Source: Devosia sp. SL43 (lineage in GTDB: Bacteria > Pseudomonadota > Alphaproteobacteria > Rhizobiales > Devosiaceae). From it: a stretch of 64,000 nucleotides of DNA. The notes beneath the pieces were generated by a model. That model was not told the DNA's origin. It made no database searches and saw only the letters and a program-made list of their open reading frames with translations. The translations under genes were made by a program, and so were the position numbers. The DNA is taken from contig NZ_CP063401.1 of NCBI RefSeq assembly GCF_021729885.1, positions 3,154,501 to 3,218,500 on the forward strand. The letters are read 5' to 3'. Shown piece by piece: positions 17,641 to 27,027 of the stretch. Position 1 is the first letter of the stretch; the number at the start of each line of letters is the position of its first letter.

Positions 17641-19509
17641 ATGGATACCGCCTTGACTATGGACAAGGTTGGCCGCGACCGTTCACGCGGCGATGCTCGA
17701 ACTCATGTTGCGGCGGCGCATGCGGGTAAGGGCCAAAGCCCGCTCGTGCGCATCACGCTCTATTCCTTCCGGCACCCCTGGCAGGCGAGCCTCGCCATTG
17801 GCGGCACCATCATGGCGTCGGTGTTGCAGCTGATGATCCCGCGCGTGCTCGGCCATGCGGTGGATCAGGCCGGCGGTCTCGTCGCCGGCGGCAGCACGGG
17901 TGCTGAACAGGCGCTGTTCTGGAGCGCCATGACGCTGCTGGCGCTATCGGTGGCACGCGGCTTTTTCACTCTGGTGCAGAACTACTATTCGGAAAGCGTC
18001 GGCCATCGGGTCGGCTACGAATTGCGGCTGGCCTTCTACGACAAGGTGCAGCGGCTGTCCTATTCCTATCACGACAAGGTCCATTCGGGTGACCTGATCA
18101 CCCTGGGCCTGCTCGATCTCGACGGCCTCCGGATGTTCTTCGCCACCGGCTTCGTCCGCACCATCCTGCTGACGGTGCTGATCGGTGTCGGCGCCTATAT
18201 GCTGCTGACGACCGACGTGCTGCTTGGTCTGATCGCCCTGAGCTTCGTGCCTTTCGTGGCCTGGCGCTCGTCGGTGGCGCAACTGCTGCTGCGCAAGACC
18301 TGGCTGGTGCTGCAGGAGCGCCTGTCGGTACTGACCCGCGTCATGGAAGAAAACCTGGGCGGTATCCGTGTGGTGCGGGCCTTTTCGGGCCAGAAGTACG
18401 AGCTCGACAAGTTCGACCAGGCCTCCGAGGCGGCACTGGAACTGGCGCATGAGCGCGTCATGGTGCGCGTGCGCAATACCTCGATGATGACCTTTTCGTT
18501 CTTCGCCGCCATGGGCCTCGTACTCTGGTTCGGCGGCAACAAGGTGATTGCGGGCGAGATGAGCGTCGGCACGCTGGCCGCCTTCCTGACCTTCATGACC
18601 ATCCTGCAGATGCCGGTGCGTCAGCTTGGCCTGATGGTCAATTCCTTCGCCCGAGCCTCGACCTGCGGCGACCGCTTCTATGCCTTCCTCGATGCTCCGG
18701 TTGATATCGAGGACAAGGCCGGCGCCAAGCCGCTTGAGGTCAGCGCGGGAACGATCGCCTTCAACGACGTGCACTTCACCTATCCGGGCGCGCTGCATCC
18801 GACGCTCAACGGCGTCACCTTCGAAGGCAAGATCGGCGAAACGATCGGCATTGTCGGAGCGCCGGGCAGCGGCAAGTCGACCCTCGCCCACCTGATGTCG
18901 CGCTTCTACGATGTTTCTGCGGGCAGCGTGACGATCGACGGGCAGGATGTGCGCGACGTGACGCTGGAAAGCCTGCGCCGGCAGGTCGCCGTGGTGCAGC
19001 AGGACAGCTTCCTCTTCACCACCACGATCGAAAACAACATCGCCTATGGCGACCCATGGTCCAAGGAGACCAAGATCGAAAGGGCTGCCGAAAGCGCCCA
19101 GCTGCACAATTACATCATGGGCCTGCCCGCCGGGTACGACACGGTGGTGGGCGAGCGCGGTGTGTCGCTGTCGGGCGGCCAGCGCCAGCGCCTGTCGATC
19201 GCGCGGAGCCTCGTGCTCAAGCCGGCGGTGATGGTGTTCGACGATTCCACCGCCGCCATCGATGCGGGCACCGAACACCGCATCCGCAGCGCCATGCGCC
19301 GCTACGCCAAGGACCGCGTGACCTTCATCATCGCCCACCGCCTGAGCTCGCTGATGCATGCCACCAGGATCCTGTTCATCGAAAATGGACGGATCATCGA
19401 ACAGGGCAGCCACGAGCAATTGCTGGCGCTGGGTGGACGCTATCGCGCCCTGTTCGACCTGCAAACCCGCCCCGTTGATGAAACCGAAGTCGGGGAGGCC
19501 GCCCAATGA
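17641..19509 (+). CDS. ABC exporter half, degenerate-site subunit
   Basis: A 622-residue type IV (ABCB-like) exporter half: about six membrane helices in residues 45-330 and a C-terminal ATPase domain. Walker A GAPGSGKST is near 406-414, the signature LSGGQRQR near 510, and the H-loop FIIAHRLSS is present. Walker B reads VMVFDDST, with Asp in place of the catalytic Glu. This is the pattern of the non-catalytic partner in heterodimeric exporters such as TM287/288 or LmrCD. The next gene, overlapping by four bases, supplies the other half. Such exporters move lipids or drugs outwards; the substrate is not readable from sequence. Confidence 0.93.
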   Translation: MDTALTMDKVGRDRSRGDARTHVAAAHAGKGQSPLVRITLYSFRHPWQASLAIGGTIMASVLQLMIPRVLGHAVDQAGGLVAGGSTGAEQALFWSAMTLLALSVARGFFTLVQNYYSESVGHRVGYELRLAFYDKVQRLSYSYHDKVHSGDLITLGLLDLDGLRMFFATGFVRTILLTVLIGVGAYMLLTTDVLLGLIALSFVPFVAWRSSVAQLLLRKTWLVLQERLSVLTRVMEENLGGIRVVRAFSGQKYELDKFDQASEAALELAHERVMVRVRNTSMMTFSFFAAMGLVLWFGGNKVIAGEMSVGTLAAFLTFMTILQMPVRQLGLMVNSFARASTCGDRFYAFLDAPVDIEDKAGAKPLEVSAGTIAFNDVHFTYPGALHPTLNGVTFEGKIGETIGIVGAPGSGKSTLAHLMSRFYDVSAGSVTIDGQDVRDVTLESLRRQVAVVQQDSFLFTTTIENNIAYGDPWSKETKIERAAESAQLHNYIMGLPAGYDTVVGERGVSLSGGQRQRLSIARSLVLKPAVMVFDDSTAAIDAGTEHRIRSAMRRYAKDRVTFIIAHRLSSLMHATRILFIENGRIIEQGSHEQLLALGGRYRALFDLQTRPVDETEVGEAAQ

Positions 19510-21404
19510 GCGTGATCGAGGACGACGAACGCGACAGCGCCACCTTTCCCGGCCAACGGCCACCGCGCGCCAGCGTGGGCAGCCACAAGATCGAGGAAGA
19601 GGTCTTCGGCAAGGCCTACGATCCCAAGACGATCAGGCGCATCTGGGCCTTCGTGCGGCCCTATCGCAGCAAGATTTACCTGTCGGTGGCCGCCGTGCTG
19701 GTCTTCACCACCACGCAGCTGGCCATTCCGCTGATCATCGGCTGGGCCATCGATGGCGGCATGGTGGAAGGCGGCAATGTCACCAACCTGCTCTGGGCCG
19801 TGCTGGGCTTTGCCATCTGCGTGCTGTTCAATTTCGCCGCGTCCTGGGTTCAGGAAACGCAGGTGGGGCAGGTGGCCGAGAATGTGCTGTTCGACATGCG
19901 CCGCGCCATGTTCGCGCAATTGCAGGCCGTGTCGCTGAGCTTCATGGACAAGACCGAAGTCGGCCGCCTGATGAGCCGTCTGCAGGGCGACGTCAATTCC
20001 ATGCAGGAATTCCTCGAGACCTCGGTGATCTCGGTGGGCGATATCGTGCTGCTGTTCGGTATTGTTGCCGTGCTGCTGACGCTCGATCCCTGGCTGGGCG
20101 TGCTGACGCTGATCACCATGCCCATCCTGTTCATCGTGCGCATCTTCTGGCTGCCGCCGGCCAAGCGCGCCTTCTGGGCGGCGCATGAAACCAATTCGCT
20201 GACCAATGGCGCCATGGCCGAAGGCATCAATGGCGTGCGCACCGTGCAGAACCTCGATCGCCAGAAGGTCAATTTCGACCTCTATGACGACAAGGCGCAT
20301 CATAACCTGCGTGCGCAGCTGACCGGGTCGAAATATGCCCAGGTCATGGTGCCTATCGTCGACAGCCTGACCGGCATTTCGATGGCCACGGTGGTGCTGG
20401 TGGGCGGTTCAATGGTGCTCAATGGCGGATTGCAGGTCGGCGTCATCGTGGCCTTCCTGTTCTACATCCAGCGTTTCTTCGATCCGATCCGCTCGCTCAC
20501 CATGCAGTATTCCATCATGCAGCGCGCCATGACCTCGGGTCGCCGCATCACCGAGGTGCTCGACCTGCCGGTGACCATCAACGACAAGCCTGACGCGCTG
20601 ACACTAACGCGCGACATGGATGGCTCGGTGGCCTTCAGCGACGTGGTGTTCGGCTACGATCCGGAGCGCCCGGTGCTCAAGCATGTCTCGTTCCGCGTCA
20701 ATCCAGGCGAGACGGTCGCCCTGGTGGGGCCGACCGGCTCGGGCAAGACATCAGCCATGTCGCTGGTGCATCGCTTCTACGAGGTGCAGGACGGCGCCGT
20801 TCTGGTGGGTGGTCACGACGTGCGCAATATAACCCAGGAAAGCCTGGGCGAGCAGGTCGCCATGGTGCTGCAGGAGCCGTTTCTGTTCACGGGCTCGGTC
20901 TTTGACAATATCCGCTACAACAAGAAATCGGCGACGCGCGAAGGCGTCATCGCGGCGGCCAAGGCCGTCGGCGCGCATGATTTCATCGAGCGGCTGTCCG
21001 GCGGCTATGACAGTATTCTCGAACAACGCGGCTCCAACCTGTCGCTGGGGCAGCGGCAGCTGCTGAGCTTTGCCCGCGCTCTGGTAGCCGATGCCAAAAT
21101 CCTGGTGCTGGACGAGGCCACGGCCAATATCGATAGCTATACCGAGCGCCAGATCCAGAAGGCGCTCGAAATCCTGCTCGAAGGGCGTACGGGCCTCGTG
21201 ATCGCGCATCGCCTCGCCACCATTCGCGGGGCCGACCGGATTATCGTGCTGCAGAATGGCGAGAAGATCGAAGAGGGCAACCACGACCAGCTCATGGAAC
21301 TGGGCGGGCTCTATTCCAGGCTCTACAACATGAACTATGCCAGCTTCGACGATATCCCGGACGAGCTGGTGGCGCAGGCCAATGCGCGGGCGGCGAGTAC
21401 GTAG
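19506..21404 (+). CDS. ABC exporter half, catalytic-site subunit
   Basis: A 632-residue exporter half with an extra N-terminal soluble stretch (about 40 residues), six membrane helices to about 340 and an ATPase domain. Walker A is GPTGSGKTS near 407-415, Walker B ILVLDEAT has the catalytic Glu, and the H-loop is VIAHRLAT. Its signature motif reads LSLGQRQ instead of LSGGQ. In a heterodimer this altered signature faces the Walker A/B of the upstream subunit, whose catalytic Glu is also lost, so the two changes fall in the same composite site. The gene is coupled to its partner by ATGA. Confidence 0.93.
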   Translation: MSVIEDDERDSATFPGQRPPRASVGSHKIEEEVFGKAYDPKTIRRIWAFVRPYRSKIYLSVAAVLVFTTTQLAIPLIIGWAIDGGMVEGGNVTNLLWAVLGFAICVLFNFAASWVQETQVGQVAENVLFDMRRAMFAQLQAVSLSFMDKTEVGRLMSRLQGDVNSMQEFLETSVISVGDIVLLFGIVAVLLTLDPWLGVLTLITMPILFIVRIFWLPPAKRAFWAAHETNSLTNGAMAEGINGVRTVQNLDRQKVNFDLYDDKAHHNLRAQLTGSKYAQVMVPIVDSLTGISMATVVLVGGSMVLNGGLQVGVIVAFLFYIQRFFDPIRSLTMQYSIMQRAMTSGRRITEVLDLPVTINDKPDALTLTRDMDGSVAFSDVVFGYDPERPVLKHVSFRVNPGETVALVGPTGSGKTSAMSLVHRFYEVQDGAVLVGGHDVRNITQESLGEQVAMVLQEPFLFTGSVFDNIRYNKKSATREGVIAAAKAVGAHDFIERLSGGYDSILEQRGSNLSLGQRQLLSFARALVADAKILVLDEATANIDSYTERQIQKALEILLEGRTGLVIAHRLATIRGADRIIVLQNGEKIEEGNHDQLMELGGLYSRLYNMNYASFDDIPDELVAQANARAAST

Positions 21405-21421
21405 CGCTAGAAGCAAGGATA

Positions 21422-21533
21422 CCCCCACCTAACCTCCCCCTGAAAAGGGGGAGGGACCGCCCTGTAATTCAGGCTGGATCGTGCGACACACGCGATCTGT
21501 CCCTCCCCCTTGAGGGGAGGCTAGGTGCGGGTG
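21422..21533. repeat. Palindromic intergenic repeat (CCTCCCCCT type)
   Basis: This element is built from nested hairpins. The outer arms CACCTAACCTCCCC and GGGGAGGCTAGGTG pair with one mismatch. Inside are CCTCCCCCT-gaaa-AGGGGGAGG and CCTCCCCCTTGAGGGGAGG. It follows the ABC exporter genes directly and could serve as a terminator. Similar CTTGAGGGG/CCCCTCAAG arms occur at 45940-46016, so it belongs to a dispersed repeat family. Confidence 0.65.
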
Positions 21534-21611
21534 CTCCCATCCCTGATCACCCCTGTTCAGCCCCCATTCAGCCGTGCATGCTATGGCCTCCGGCATCATC
21601 GGAGCCTCGCC

Positions 21612-22910
21612 ATGCGTCTCGCTTTCGCCGCCCTGCTGCTGTTGTCAGCTACCCCCGCCTTTGCCGATGCCGTGACCTACAAGGGCACGCTGGGCGATCG
21701 TGAGATCGTGGTTGAAATCATCGAGCCGGTGGGTGGGCGCTTTACCTATATCGACCAGGGTGGCGACATTCCGCTCGATCCGGCGGCCAGCCCCGATGGC
21801 ATGTTTTACTTTGCCGAGGAGGGCCCGTGCGGCGAGACCGCATGCGTGCCCAATTCCGAGGGCGTGGCCGATATGCCGCCCCGCGCCGCGACCTGGGCGC
21901 TTGATATCACCGATGATGGTCGATCGCTGATGGGCACGCGCACCAGCGAGAGCAAGAAGGCTATCGTTGAAACCGTCGAACTCATCGAGGTCGGCCGCCG
22001 GGCGCTGACGACAGAAGAGCCGACGCCGTTCGGCCTGCATGATCGCAGCGCCATCCTCAGCTACGACATGACCCAGCCACTGACGCCGGACAATGCCGCT
22101 TATGAAAGCGTTCTGTTCAGCCTGCCCAAGGTGGAAGGCCGGCGCGAGACGTATACGCACGATACGACGGTTACCTACATGATCGATCCGCGCACCAAGT
22201 TCGAGTTTCCACGCATCACGTCGCTCGATGACGGCAGCGATCCCGCGGTGATGAATGCCAAGCTCGAAGAAATGCAGAACCGCCTGAGCCTGTCGGCGCT
22301 CGATTGCCTGGCCTTCGTTTATGCGGCCTGGGGCCAGACCAACGACTTCAACTATGCCGGCGGGCATCTGGCCGATATCGATTACGAAACCATCCAGGTC
22401 AGCAACCTGACGCCGAACCTGATCAGCTGGACGCAGTCCGGCAGCACTTATTGTGTCGGCGCGCATCCCTACAATCACTATGACGTCCACAACTACAACG
22501 TCCGCACCGGTGCGCCGCTGACCGAACGGGACATCTTCTCGGCCTGGGTGCCGCGTGAATATGGCAGCATGGATGTGGTGGCGCCCGAAGTGCTCGCTGC
22601 AGCCGGCCCGGACGACTATTTCAGCTGGGGCCCGAGCCAGGAGCTGATCGACTATGTGCAGGCCAATACCGACAAGGCCGCGCTCTATGGTGACGACGCT
22701 GAACTGCTCGAGGCCTGCGCCAGTGACGAAGCACTGGCCGACAACATGACGGTGCGCTACCTACCGGACGACCAGATCATGTTCGTGCTATCAGGCTTTC
22801 CGCATGTTATCGGCGTCTGCAACGGCGACCTGTTCGCCGTGCCGGCGCTCGACATCGCGCAGTTCATGCACGCTTCGGCCGAGAATTTCTTCCCGTCATT
22901 GGCCCACTGA
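21612..22910 (+). CDS. Secreted protein of unknown function, paralogue A
   Basis: 432 residues from ATG 21612, which begins a clear signal peptide (MRLAFAALLLLSATPAFA). The open frame extends upstream to 21525 but runs through the repeat element. The mature protein opens with VTYKGTLGDREIVVEI and contains DPRTKFEFPRI, LISWTQSGSTYC, TGAPLTERDIFSAW and, near the end, PDDQIMFVLSGFPHVIGVC. The middle pattern (aromatic-rich segment, then TGAPLTERDIF) faintly recalls DUF3298/RsiV-like domains, which I offer only as a guess. Paired cysteines near 70-80, 232, 281 and 385-415 suggest disulfides in the periplasm. The next gene is a clear paralogue in tandem. Confidence 0.75.
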   Translation: MRLAFAALLLLSATPAFADAVTYKGTLGDREIVVEIIEPVGGRFTYIDQGGDIPLDPAASPDGMFYFAEEGPCGETACVPNSEGVADMPPRAATWALDITDDGRSLMGTRTSESKKAIVETVELIEVGRRALTTEEPTPFGLHDRSAILSYDMTQPLTPDNAAYESVLFSLPKVEGRRETYTHDTTVTYMIDPRTKFEFPRITSLDDGSDPAVMNAKLEEMQNRLSLSALDCLAFVYAAWGQTNDFNYAGGHLADIDYETIQVSNLTPNLISWTQSGSTYCVGAHPYNHYDVHNYNVRTGAPLTERDIFSAWVPREYGSMDVVAPEVLAAAGPDDYFSWGPSQELIDYVQANTDKAALYGDDAELLEACASDEALADNMTVRYLPDDQIMFVLSGFPHVIGVCNGDLFAVPALDIAQFMHASAENFFPSLAH

Positions 22911-22962
22911 TCTCCGCTGTTCCCCGCCTCCGCTGCCGCCCTACGGCACGATTGGATAATCC

Positions 22963-24264
22963 ATGCGCCTCGCCATTGCCGCCGCCTTGTTGCTTTCTAC
23001 TGCTCCCAGCTTCGCCATCGATGCGGTGACCTATAAGGGCACGCTGGGTGGCCACGATATCGTGGTCGAGCTGGCCGATCCCGGTAATGGCGACCCAGTC
23101 GGTCGCTATAGCTACATGAGCCAGGGTGGCGACATTCCGCTTAATGCGCTCGAAGAGGTGGACGGCTATATCGGCCTGCTCGAAGAGGCGCCATGCACGG
23201 AAACGACCTGCGTCTCCGACGACAATGGCGTCATCACCAACAAGCCCATCGGTGCGGTCTGGATTCTGCAATATGCAGCGGACGGCTCGCTCGGCGGTAA
23301 CTGGGGGGCCGAGGGCAAGCAGAGCAAGACGCTGGATGTGACACTGACCGAGATCGGCCGCCGCACGCTGCCCGAGGGTACCGAGATTACGCCCTATGGG
23401 CTCTACGATAGCACCCAGCAACTGACCTATTCGGGCGGCACCAGCTTCACGCCCGAGGCGGCGCCTTACGATTTCGCCAAGATGGATGTGGCGCTTGAGG
23501 AAGGGCCGGTGGAGGTGCTGGAGGGTTCCAGCTTCCGCTACGTCACCGATCCGCGCAGCAAGTTCGCTTTCCCGCGCATCGTCGCCTTCGCCGATGGCAG
23601 CTCGACCGACGCGGCCAATGCAGCACTGGCGGCCGAGCACGCCCAGATCAACTATTTCGCCTTCGACTGCCTGAGTTTGGTCTATGGCGGCTTCGGTGGC
23701 CGTGGCGACATGCTCGACATGGGCTACGGCACGCTGGGTGACTTCGATTATGAAAGCGTCACCATGGCCTATCTGTCGCCGACGCTGGTGGGCTGGACCG
23801 AAGGCGGCAGCACCTGGTGCGGCGGCGCCTATCCCAACAACCATTTCGACAGCTACATCATCGACGCCAAGACCGGCGCGCCCTTCGCGATGGGGCTTGT
23901 ATTCAAGGACTGGACGGCGACGACCAACTATGACGACTACGACGCCGATGTGGATCAGGCCGCCGCTTTGGCCAATCCGGGCCGCTATGGCTGGCAGGCT
24001 GGCCAGCCATTGATCGACTATGTCATCGCCAACCGCGTGGTCAGCGATGATGAGACCTACGAAACCGAATGCGGCATCGACGAGCTGATCGCCAGCAACC
24101 TCGGCATGCGCTTCGCGCCTGATGACACGGTGGTGTTCTCGCTGGTCGGCCTGCCGCATGTGATCTTCGCCTGTGGCGACGATCTGGTGACGGTCAAGCT
24201 GGCGGATATTCCGCAGTTTCTGGCACCAACGGCGAAGGATTATTTTCCGGCTTTGGCTGATTGA
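22963..24264 (+). CDS. Secreted protein of unknown function, paralogue B
   Basis: 433 residues with a signal peptide (MRLAIAAALLLSTAPSFA). It shares with the preceding gene the block order VTYKGTLG, YMSQGGDIPL, a PCTETTC cysteine pair, DPRSKFAFPRI, LVGWTEGGSTWC, TGAPF, QPLIDYVIAN and PDDTVVFSLVGLPHVIFAC. The two arose by tandem duplication and have since diverged considerably. The 52-bp gap to paralogue A suggests one transcript. No catalytic motif is recognised. A faint DUF3298-like pattern (GAYPNNHFDSYIIDAKTGAPF) is the only hint; a binding or sensing role in the periplasm would be a guess. Confidence 0.75.
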   Translation: MRLAIAAALLLSTAPSFAIDAVTYKGTLGGHDIVVELADPGNGDPVGRYSYMSQGGDIPLNALEEVDGYIGLLEEAPCTETTCVSDDNGVITNKPIGAVWILQYAADGSLGGNWGAEGKQSKTLDVTLTEIGRRTLPEGTEITPYGLYDSTQQLTYSGGTSFTPEAAPYDFAKMDVALEEGPVEVLEGSSFRYVTDPRSKFAFPRIVAFADGSSTDAANAALAAEHAQINYFAFDCLSLVYGGFGGRGDMLDMGYGTLGDFDYESVTMAYLSPTLVGWTEGGSTWCGGAYPNNHFDSYIIDAKTGAPFAMGLVFKDWTATTNYDDYDADVDQAAALANPGRYGWQAGQPLIDYVIANRVVSDDETYETECGIDELIASNLGMRFAPDDTVVFSLVGLPHVIFACGDDLVTVKLADIPQFLAPTAKDYFPALAD

Positions 24265-24366
24265 CCATCTTGCGTGGCGCCGGGCCCCAGCAAGACCCCT
24301 TGCCCAATCGGTTCTGGTCCGCCGCCCCGACGCGGCGCACAAGTCCAGTGACGTTGGGGAACGCAC

Positions 24367-25104
24367 ATGACGATCGCCATTGCTGCCGCGCTGCTCGTGG
24401 CGGTGTTTCTGACATCGACGCTATCGGGCATCTTCGGCATGGCGGGCGGGCTGGTGCTGTTGGCCGTCTTGCTCGCCATTCTGCCGGTCGGCACGGCCAT
24501 TGCCGTTCAGGGCGCTATCCAGATCGTTGCCAACGGCTCGCGGGCCTACATGTCGCGCGCCTATATCGATTGGAAGATTCTGGGCCTCATCTGCCTGGGC
24601 CTGCTTGCCGCCGGGATCGTCCTGTTCATCCTGCGCTACACGCCCGATCTCGCAACGGTGTGCATCGCCATCGGGCTGCTGCCCATTCTGGTGTGGATCC
24701 CGCAACGCTGGCTGGCGCTCGATGCCTCCAAGCCGCTTCATGCCTTTGTCTGCGGCGTGCTGGGTGGCGGGCTCAACCTTGCAGTCGGCGTCTCCGGGCC
24801 AACGGTCGATATCTTCTTCATCCGCACGCCGATGGATCGTCGCAAGATCATTGCGACCAAGGCGGCAACCCAGGTCGTGTCCCATGCCGCCAAGGTGGTC
24901 TTCTACTGGAACGCCACGATGATCCTGACGCCCCTCGAATGGGGCTGGATCGCGGTGGCCGCTCCCTTCGCCATCCTGGGCACCAGTGCCGGGCACTGGG
25001 TGTTGCAGCGCCTGACCGATGCCAACTTCAAATCGTGGACCCGGCTGATCGTCACCGCCATCGGCATTTACTACCTGGCGCGTGGCATTTCCTTGCTGAT
25101 CTGA
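24367..25104 (+). CDS. TSUP family transporter (TauE/SafE-like sulfite exporter)
   Basis: A 245-residue protein with about eight membrane helices. The N-terminal SGIFGMAGGLVLLAVL and the central GGGLNLAVGVSGPTVDIFF match the repeated glycine-rich motif of the TauE/SafE family, which exports sulfite, sulfoacetate or related organosulfur anions. The ATG at 24367 follows GGGGAACGCAC. A LysR gene starts 33 bp downstream on the same strand and may control it, although LysR genes are more often divergent from their targets. The substrate is not predictable. Confidence 0.85.
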   Translation: MTIAIAAALLVAVFLTSTLSGIFGMAGGLVLLAVLLAILPVGTAIAVQGAIQIVANGSRAYMSRAYIDWKILGLICLGLLAAGIVLFILRYTPDLATVCIAIGLLPILVWIPQRWLALDASKPLHAFVCGVLGGGLNLAVGVSGPTVDIFFIRTPMDRRKIIATKAATQVVSHAAKVVFYWNATMILTPLEWGWIAVAAPFAILGTSAGHWVLQRLTDANFKSWTRLIVTAIGIYYLARGISLLI

Positions 25105-25137
25105 CGCCGATGAGTATGGTGCCGCTGGGGAGACAAC

Positions 25138-26049
25138 ATGGCACCTTTCGACAGCGTAACTGCACGCCTCATCCTGCTCTTGGCCGAGACCGGCTCGATC
25201 GGTCGTGCCGCCGAGCGCGAGGGCATTGCCTCGTCCGCCGTCAGTCGGCGCGTGTCCGATCTTGAGGGTAGGCTCGGCGTGGTGCTGTTCGATCGCTCGG
25301 CCCATGGCGTCAAGCTGACCACGGCCGGCGAAGCCTATGCCGAGGGCTGCCGCACCGTGCTACGCGCCATTGCCGATCTCGATGCCGTCATGGCCGATTT
25401 CGGCACCGGCCAGCGTGGCGCCTTGCGGCTGGCCTGCACCAGTTCGGCGCTGACCGGCCGCCTGCCGGAACTGCTGGCGCGCTACGCCACCAAGCACAGC
25501 GGCATCGATCTGCAATTGCAGGAAATGTCGGCGGCCAAGGCGCTGCTGGCGCTCGACGAGGGCAGGGCCGATATCGCCATCGTCTCGGACAATTACGACT
25601 TCACCCGCTTCGAGATCAAAGCCTTCGAAGACGACCGCGTCTGGGTTCTGGCGCCGCCCGAACATGCCCTGGCGGCGCGCATGGAACCGCGCAAGGACCT
25701 GCCTTTCGCCGCAGTGCTCGACCATGCCATCGTCGGCAGCGGCCAGGCCGGCTCGCTCAATCGCCTGCTCGACGATGCCGCCAAGGCGGCCGGCAAGCCG
25801 CTGGTCGAAAACCTGCGCGTCGAGAGTTTCCCGGCTCTGGTGCGCATGGTCGAGGCCGGCTTTGGCATCGGGTTCCTGCGGTCGACGAGCCTGCATCTGC
25901 TGGCGGGCACCGATCTCGCCTGCGCACCGCTGGCCGAACCCTGGGCCCTGCGCCAGTTGCTGGTGGCCCGCCGCAAGTCGACGCCGCTGTCGGCCGCGAT
26001 GAAGAGTTTTATCGCACTGTGCAACGAGACTTATGTGCCGGCGGCCTAG
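25138..26049 (+). CDS. LysR family transcriptional regulator
   Basis: 303 residues, standard for the family. The winged helix-turn-helix occupies about 5-62, with TGSIGRAAEREGIASSAVSRR as its helix-turn-helix core and LEGRLGVVLFDRS next. The rest is a periplasmic-binding-protein-like effector domain (about 90-295), with ADIAIVSDN and VRMVEAGFGIGFL as typical strands. GGGGAG lies eight bases before the ATG. Its neighbours are a TSUP transporter upstream and copper-related genes downstream; the transporter is the more likely target, but this is inference. Confidence 0.93.
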   Translation: MAPFDSVTARLILLLAETGSIGRAAEREGIASSAVSRRVSDLEGRLGVVLFDRSAHGVKLTTAGEAYAEGCRTVLRAIADLDAVMADFGTGQRGALRLACTSSALTGRLPELLARYATKHSGIDLQLQEMSAAKALLALDEGRADIAIVSDNYDFTRFEIKAFEDDRVWVLAPPEHALAARMEPRKDLPFAAVLDHAIVGSGQAGSLNRLLDDAAKAAGKPLVENLRVESFPALVRMVEAGFGIGFLRSTSLHLLAGTDLACAPLAEPWALRQLLVARRKSTPLSAAMKSFIALCNETYVPAA

Positions 26050-26108
26050 AGCCGCTTGCGACAACTCGGCCATTGAGCACTGCGCCAAACCCGCCTAGGA
26101 ATGCGGGT

Positions 26109-26492
26109 ATGAGCAGCGCCCCTAGCAGAATGAGAGAAGTCGGAACGGCCCTGGCCGTGCTCGCCATCTATCTGCTGACGATCCTCACGCCGCTGCATCA
26201 GGCGCGCGCCAGCCAGCTCGCGTTTCAGGATCTCGGCTATTCGACCATCGAAAGCGGTTGGGTGCTCTGCTCGTCTACGGAGACGGGGCAGCAGGATCGC
26301 GATGTCAGCATCGCCAAATGCCCCGCCGCTGGCATCGGCAAGCCCGCTGCGCTTGCGCCGACGCTCGAAGTCGTGTCGCTCAACCTGGGCGCGATCTTCG
26401 TTGCCGCGCCGCTCACCGTGGCCTTGGCGACAGTCACGCCTTTCGCGATAGCGCCGCCAGCCGGGCCACGCGCACCGCCGATTTTGGTCTGA
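26109..26492 (+). CDS. DUF2946-like small protein of copper locus
   Basis: 127 residues from ATG 26109; the longer frame beginning at 26019 runs inside the LysR gene. An N-terminal hydrophobic segment (VGTALAVLAIYLLTILTPLHQARA) is followed by a short region with two Cys (LCSSTETGQQ and IAKCPAAGIG) and a second hydrophobic stretch near 95-115. This resembles DUF2946-type proteins that often sit next to copper chaperone and Sco genes. Here PCuAC and SCO genes follow directly, supporting a copper-related role. Family assignment is by layout and context, hence the modest confidence. Confidence 0.6.
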   Translation: MSSAPSRMREVGTALAVLAIYLLTILTPLHQARASQLAFQDLGYSTIESGWVLCSSTETGQQDRDVSIAKCPAAGIGKPAALAPTLEVVSLNLGAIFVAAPLTVALATVTPFAIAPPAGPRAPPILV

Positions 26493-26541
26493 TCGCCTGA
26501 GCCACCGGCTCGCCAGACCTCATTCAATCCGGAATTTCATC

Positions 26542-27027
26542 ATGATCCGTACGCTTCGCGCTGCCCTTGCGGCCGCAATCCTCATCGTCACGCCCGCCTT
26601 CGCCCATAACGGCGTCACCCATCTGGGCGCCATCAACATCTCGCTGCCCTTTACCCGCGCCACCCTGCCCAATGCACCCGTCGGCGGCGGCTTTCTCACC
26701 ATCGAGAACGAGGGCCCTGAAGCCGACCGGCTGATCTCGGCCAGTTCGCCCGCCTCCGATGTGGTGCAGATCCACGAAATGGCGATGGAGGGCGACGTGA
26801 TGAAGATGCGTCAGCTCGCCGATGGCCTTGAGCTGCCGGCCGGCGAGACGGTGGTGCTGGCGCCCGGTGGTTATCACCTGATGTTCATGGGCCTCAAGCG
26901 GGCCTTTGTCGAAGGCGAGACCGTGCCGGTGACGCTGGTGTTCGAGAAGGCCGGCACCGTCGAACTGGCGCTGCCGGTGCTCGATGCTGCCGCCGATGAG
27001 GCACCTGCTGGCGAGCACGCGCACTGA
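26542..27027 (+). CDS. Periplasmic copper chaperone PCuAC
   Basis: 161 residues with a signal peptide (MIRTLRAALAAAILIVTPAFA). The Cu(I) site of the family, H-x-M followed about 20-25 residues later by H-x-M, is visible as IHEMAMEGDVMKMR and GGYHLMFMGL. The C-terminus has an additional His-containing tail (GEHAH). PCuAC delivers copper to the CuA centre of cytochrome c oxidase, in concert with Sco proteins. The stop codon overlaps the start of the SCO gene by one base, consistent with joint expression. Confidence 0.93.
   Translation: MIRTLRAALAAAILIVTPAFAHNGVTHLGAINISLPFTRATLPNAPVGGGFLTIENEGPEADRLISASSPASDVVQIHEMAMEGDVMKMRQLADGLELPAGETVVLAPGGYHLMFMGLKRAFVEGETVPVTLVFEKAGTVELALPVLDAAADEAPAGEHAH

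Noticed and set aside
17944..19563. A 539-codon minus-strand open frame opposite the first ABC exporter gene
   Set aside because: Its translation is His/Gly/Gln-rich and has no family motif. The plus strand has complete ABC exporter motifs. GC-rich codon bias leaves long antisense frames open.
22864..24366. A 500-codon minus-strand frame opposite the second secreted paralogue
   Set aside because: The sense strand has a signal peptide and blocks shared with its paralogue. The antisense translation has no motif and an unlikely N-terminus.
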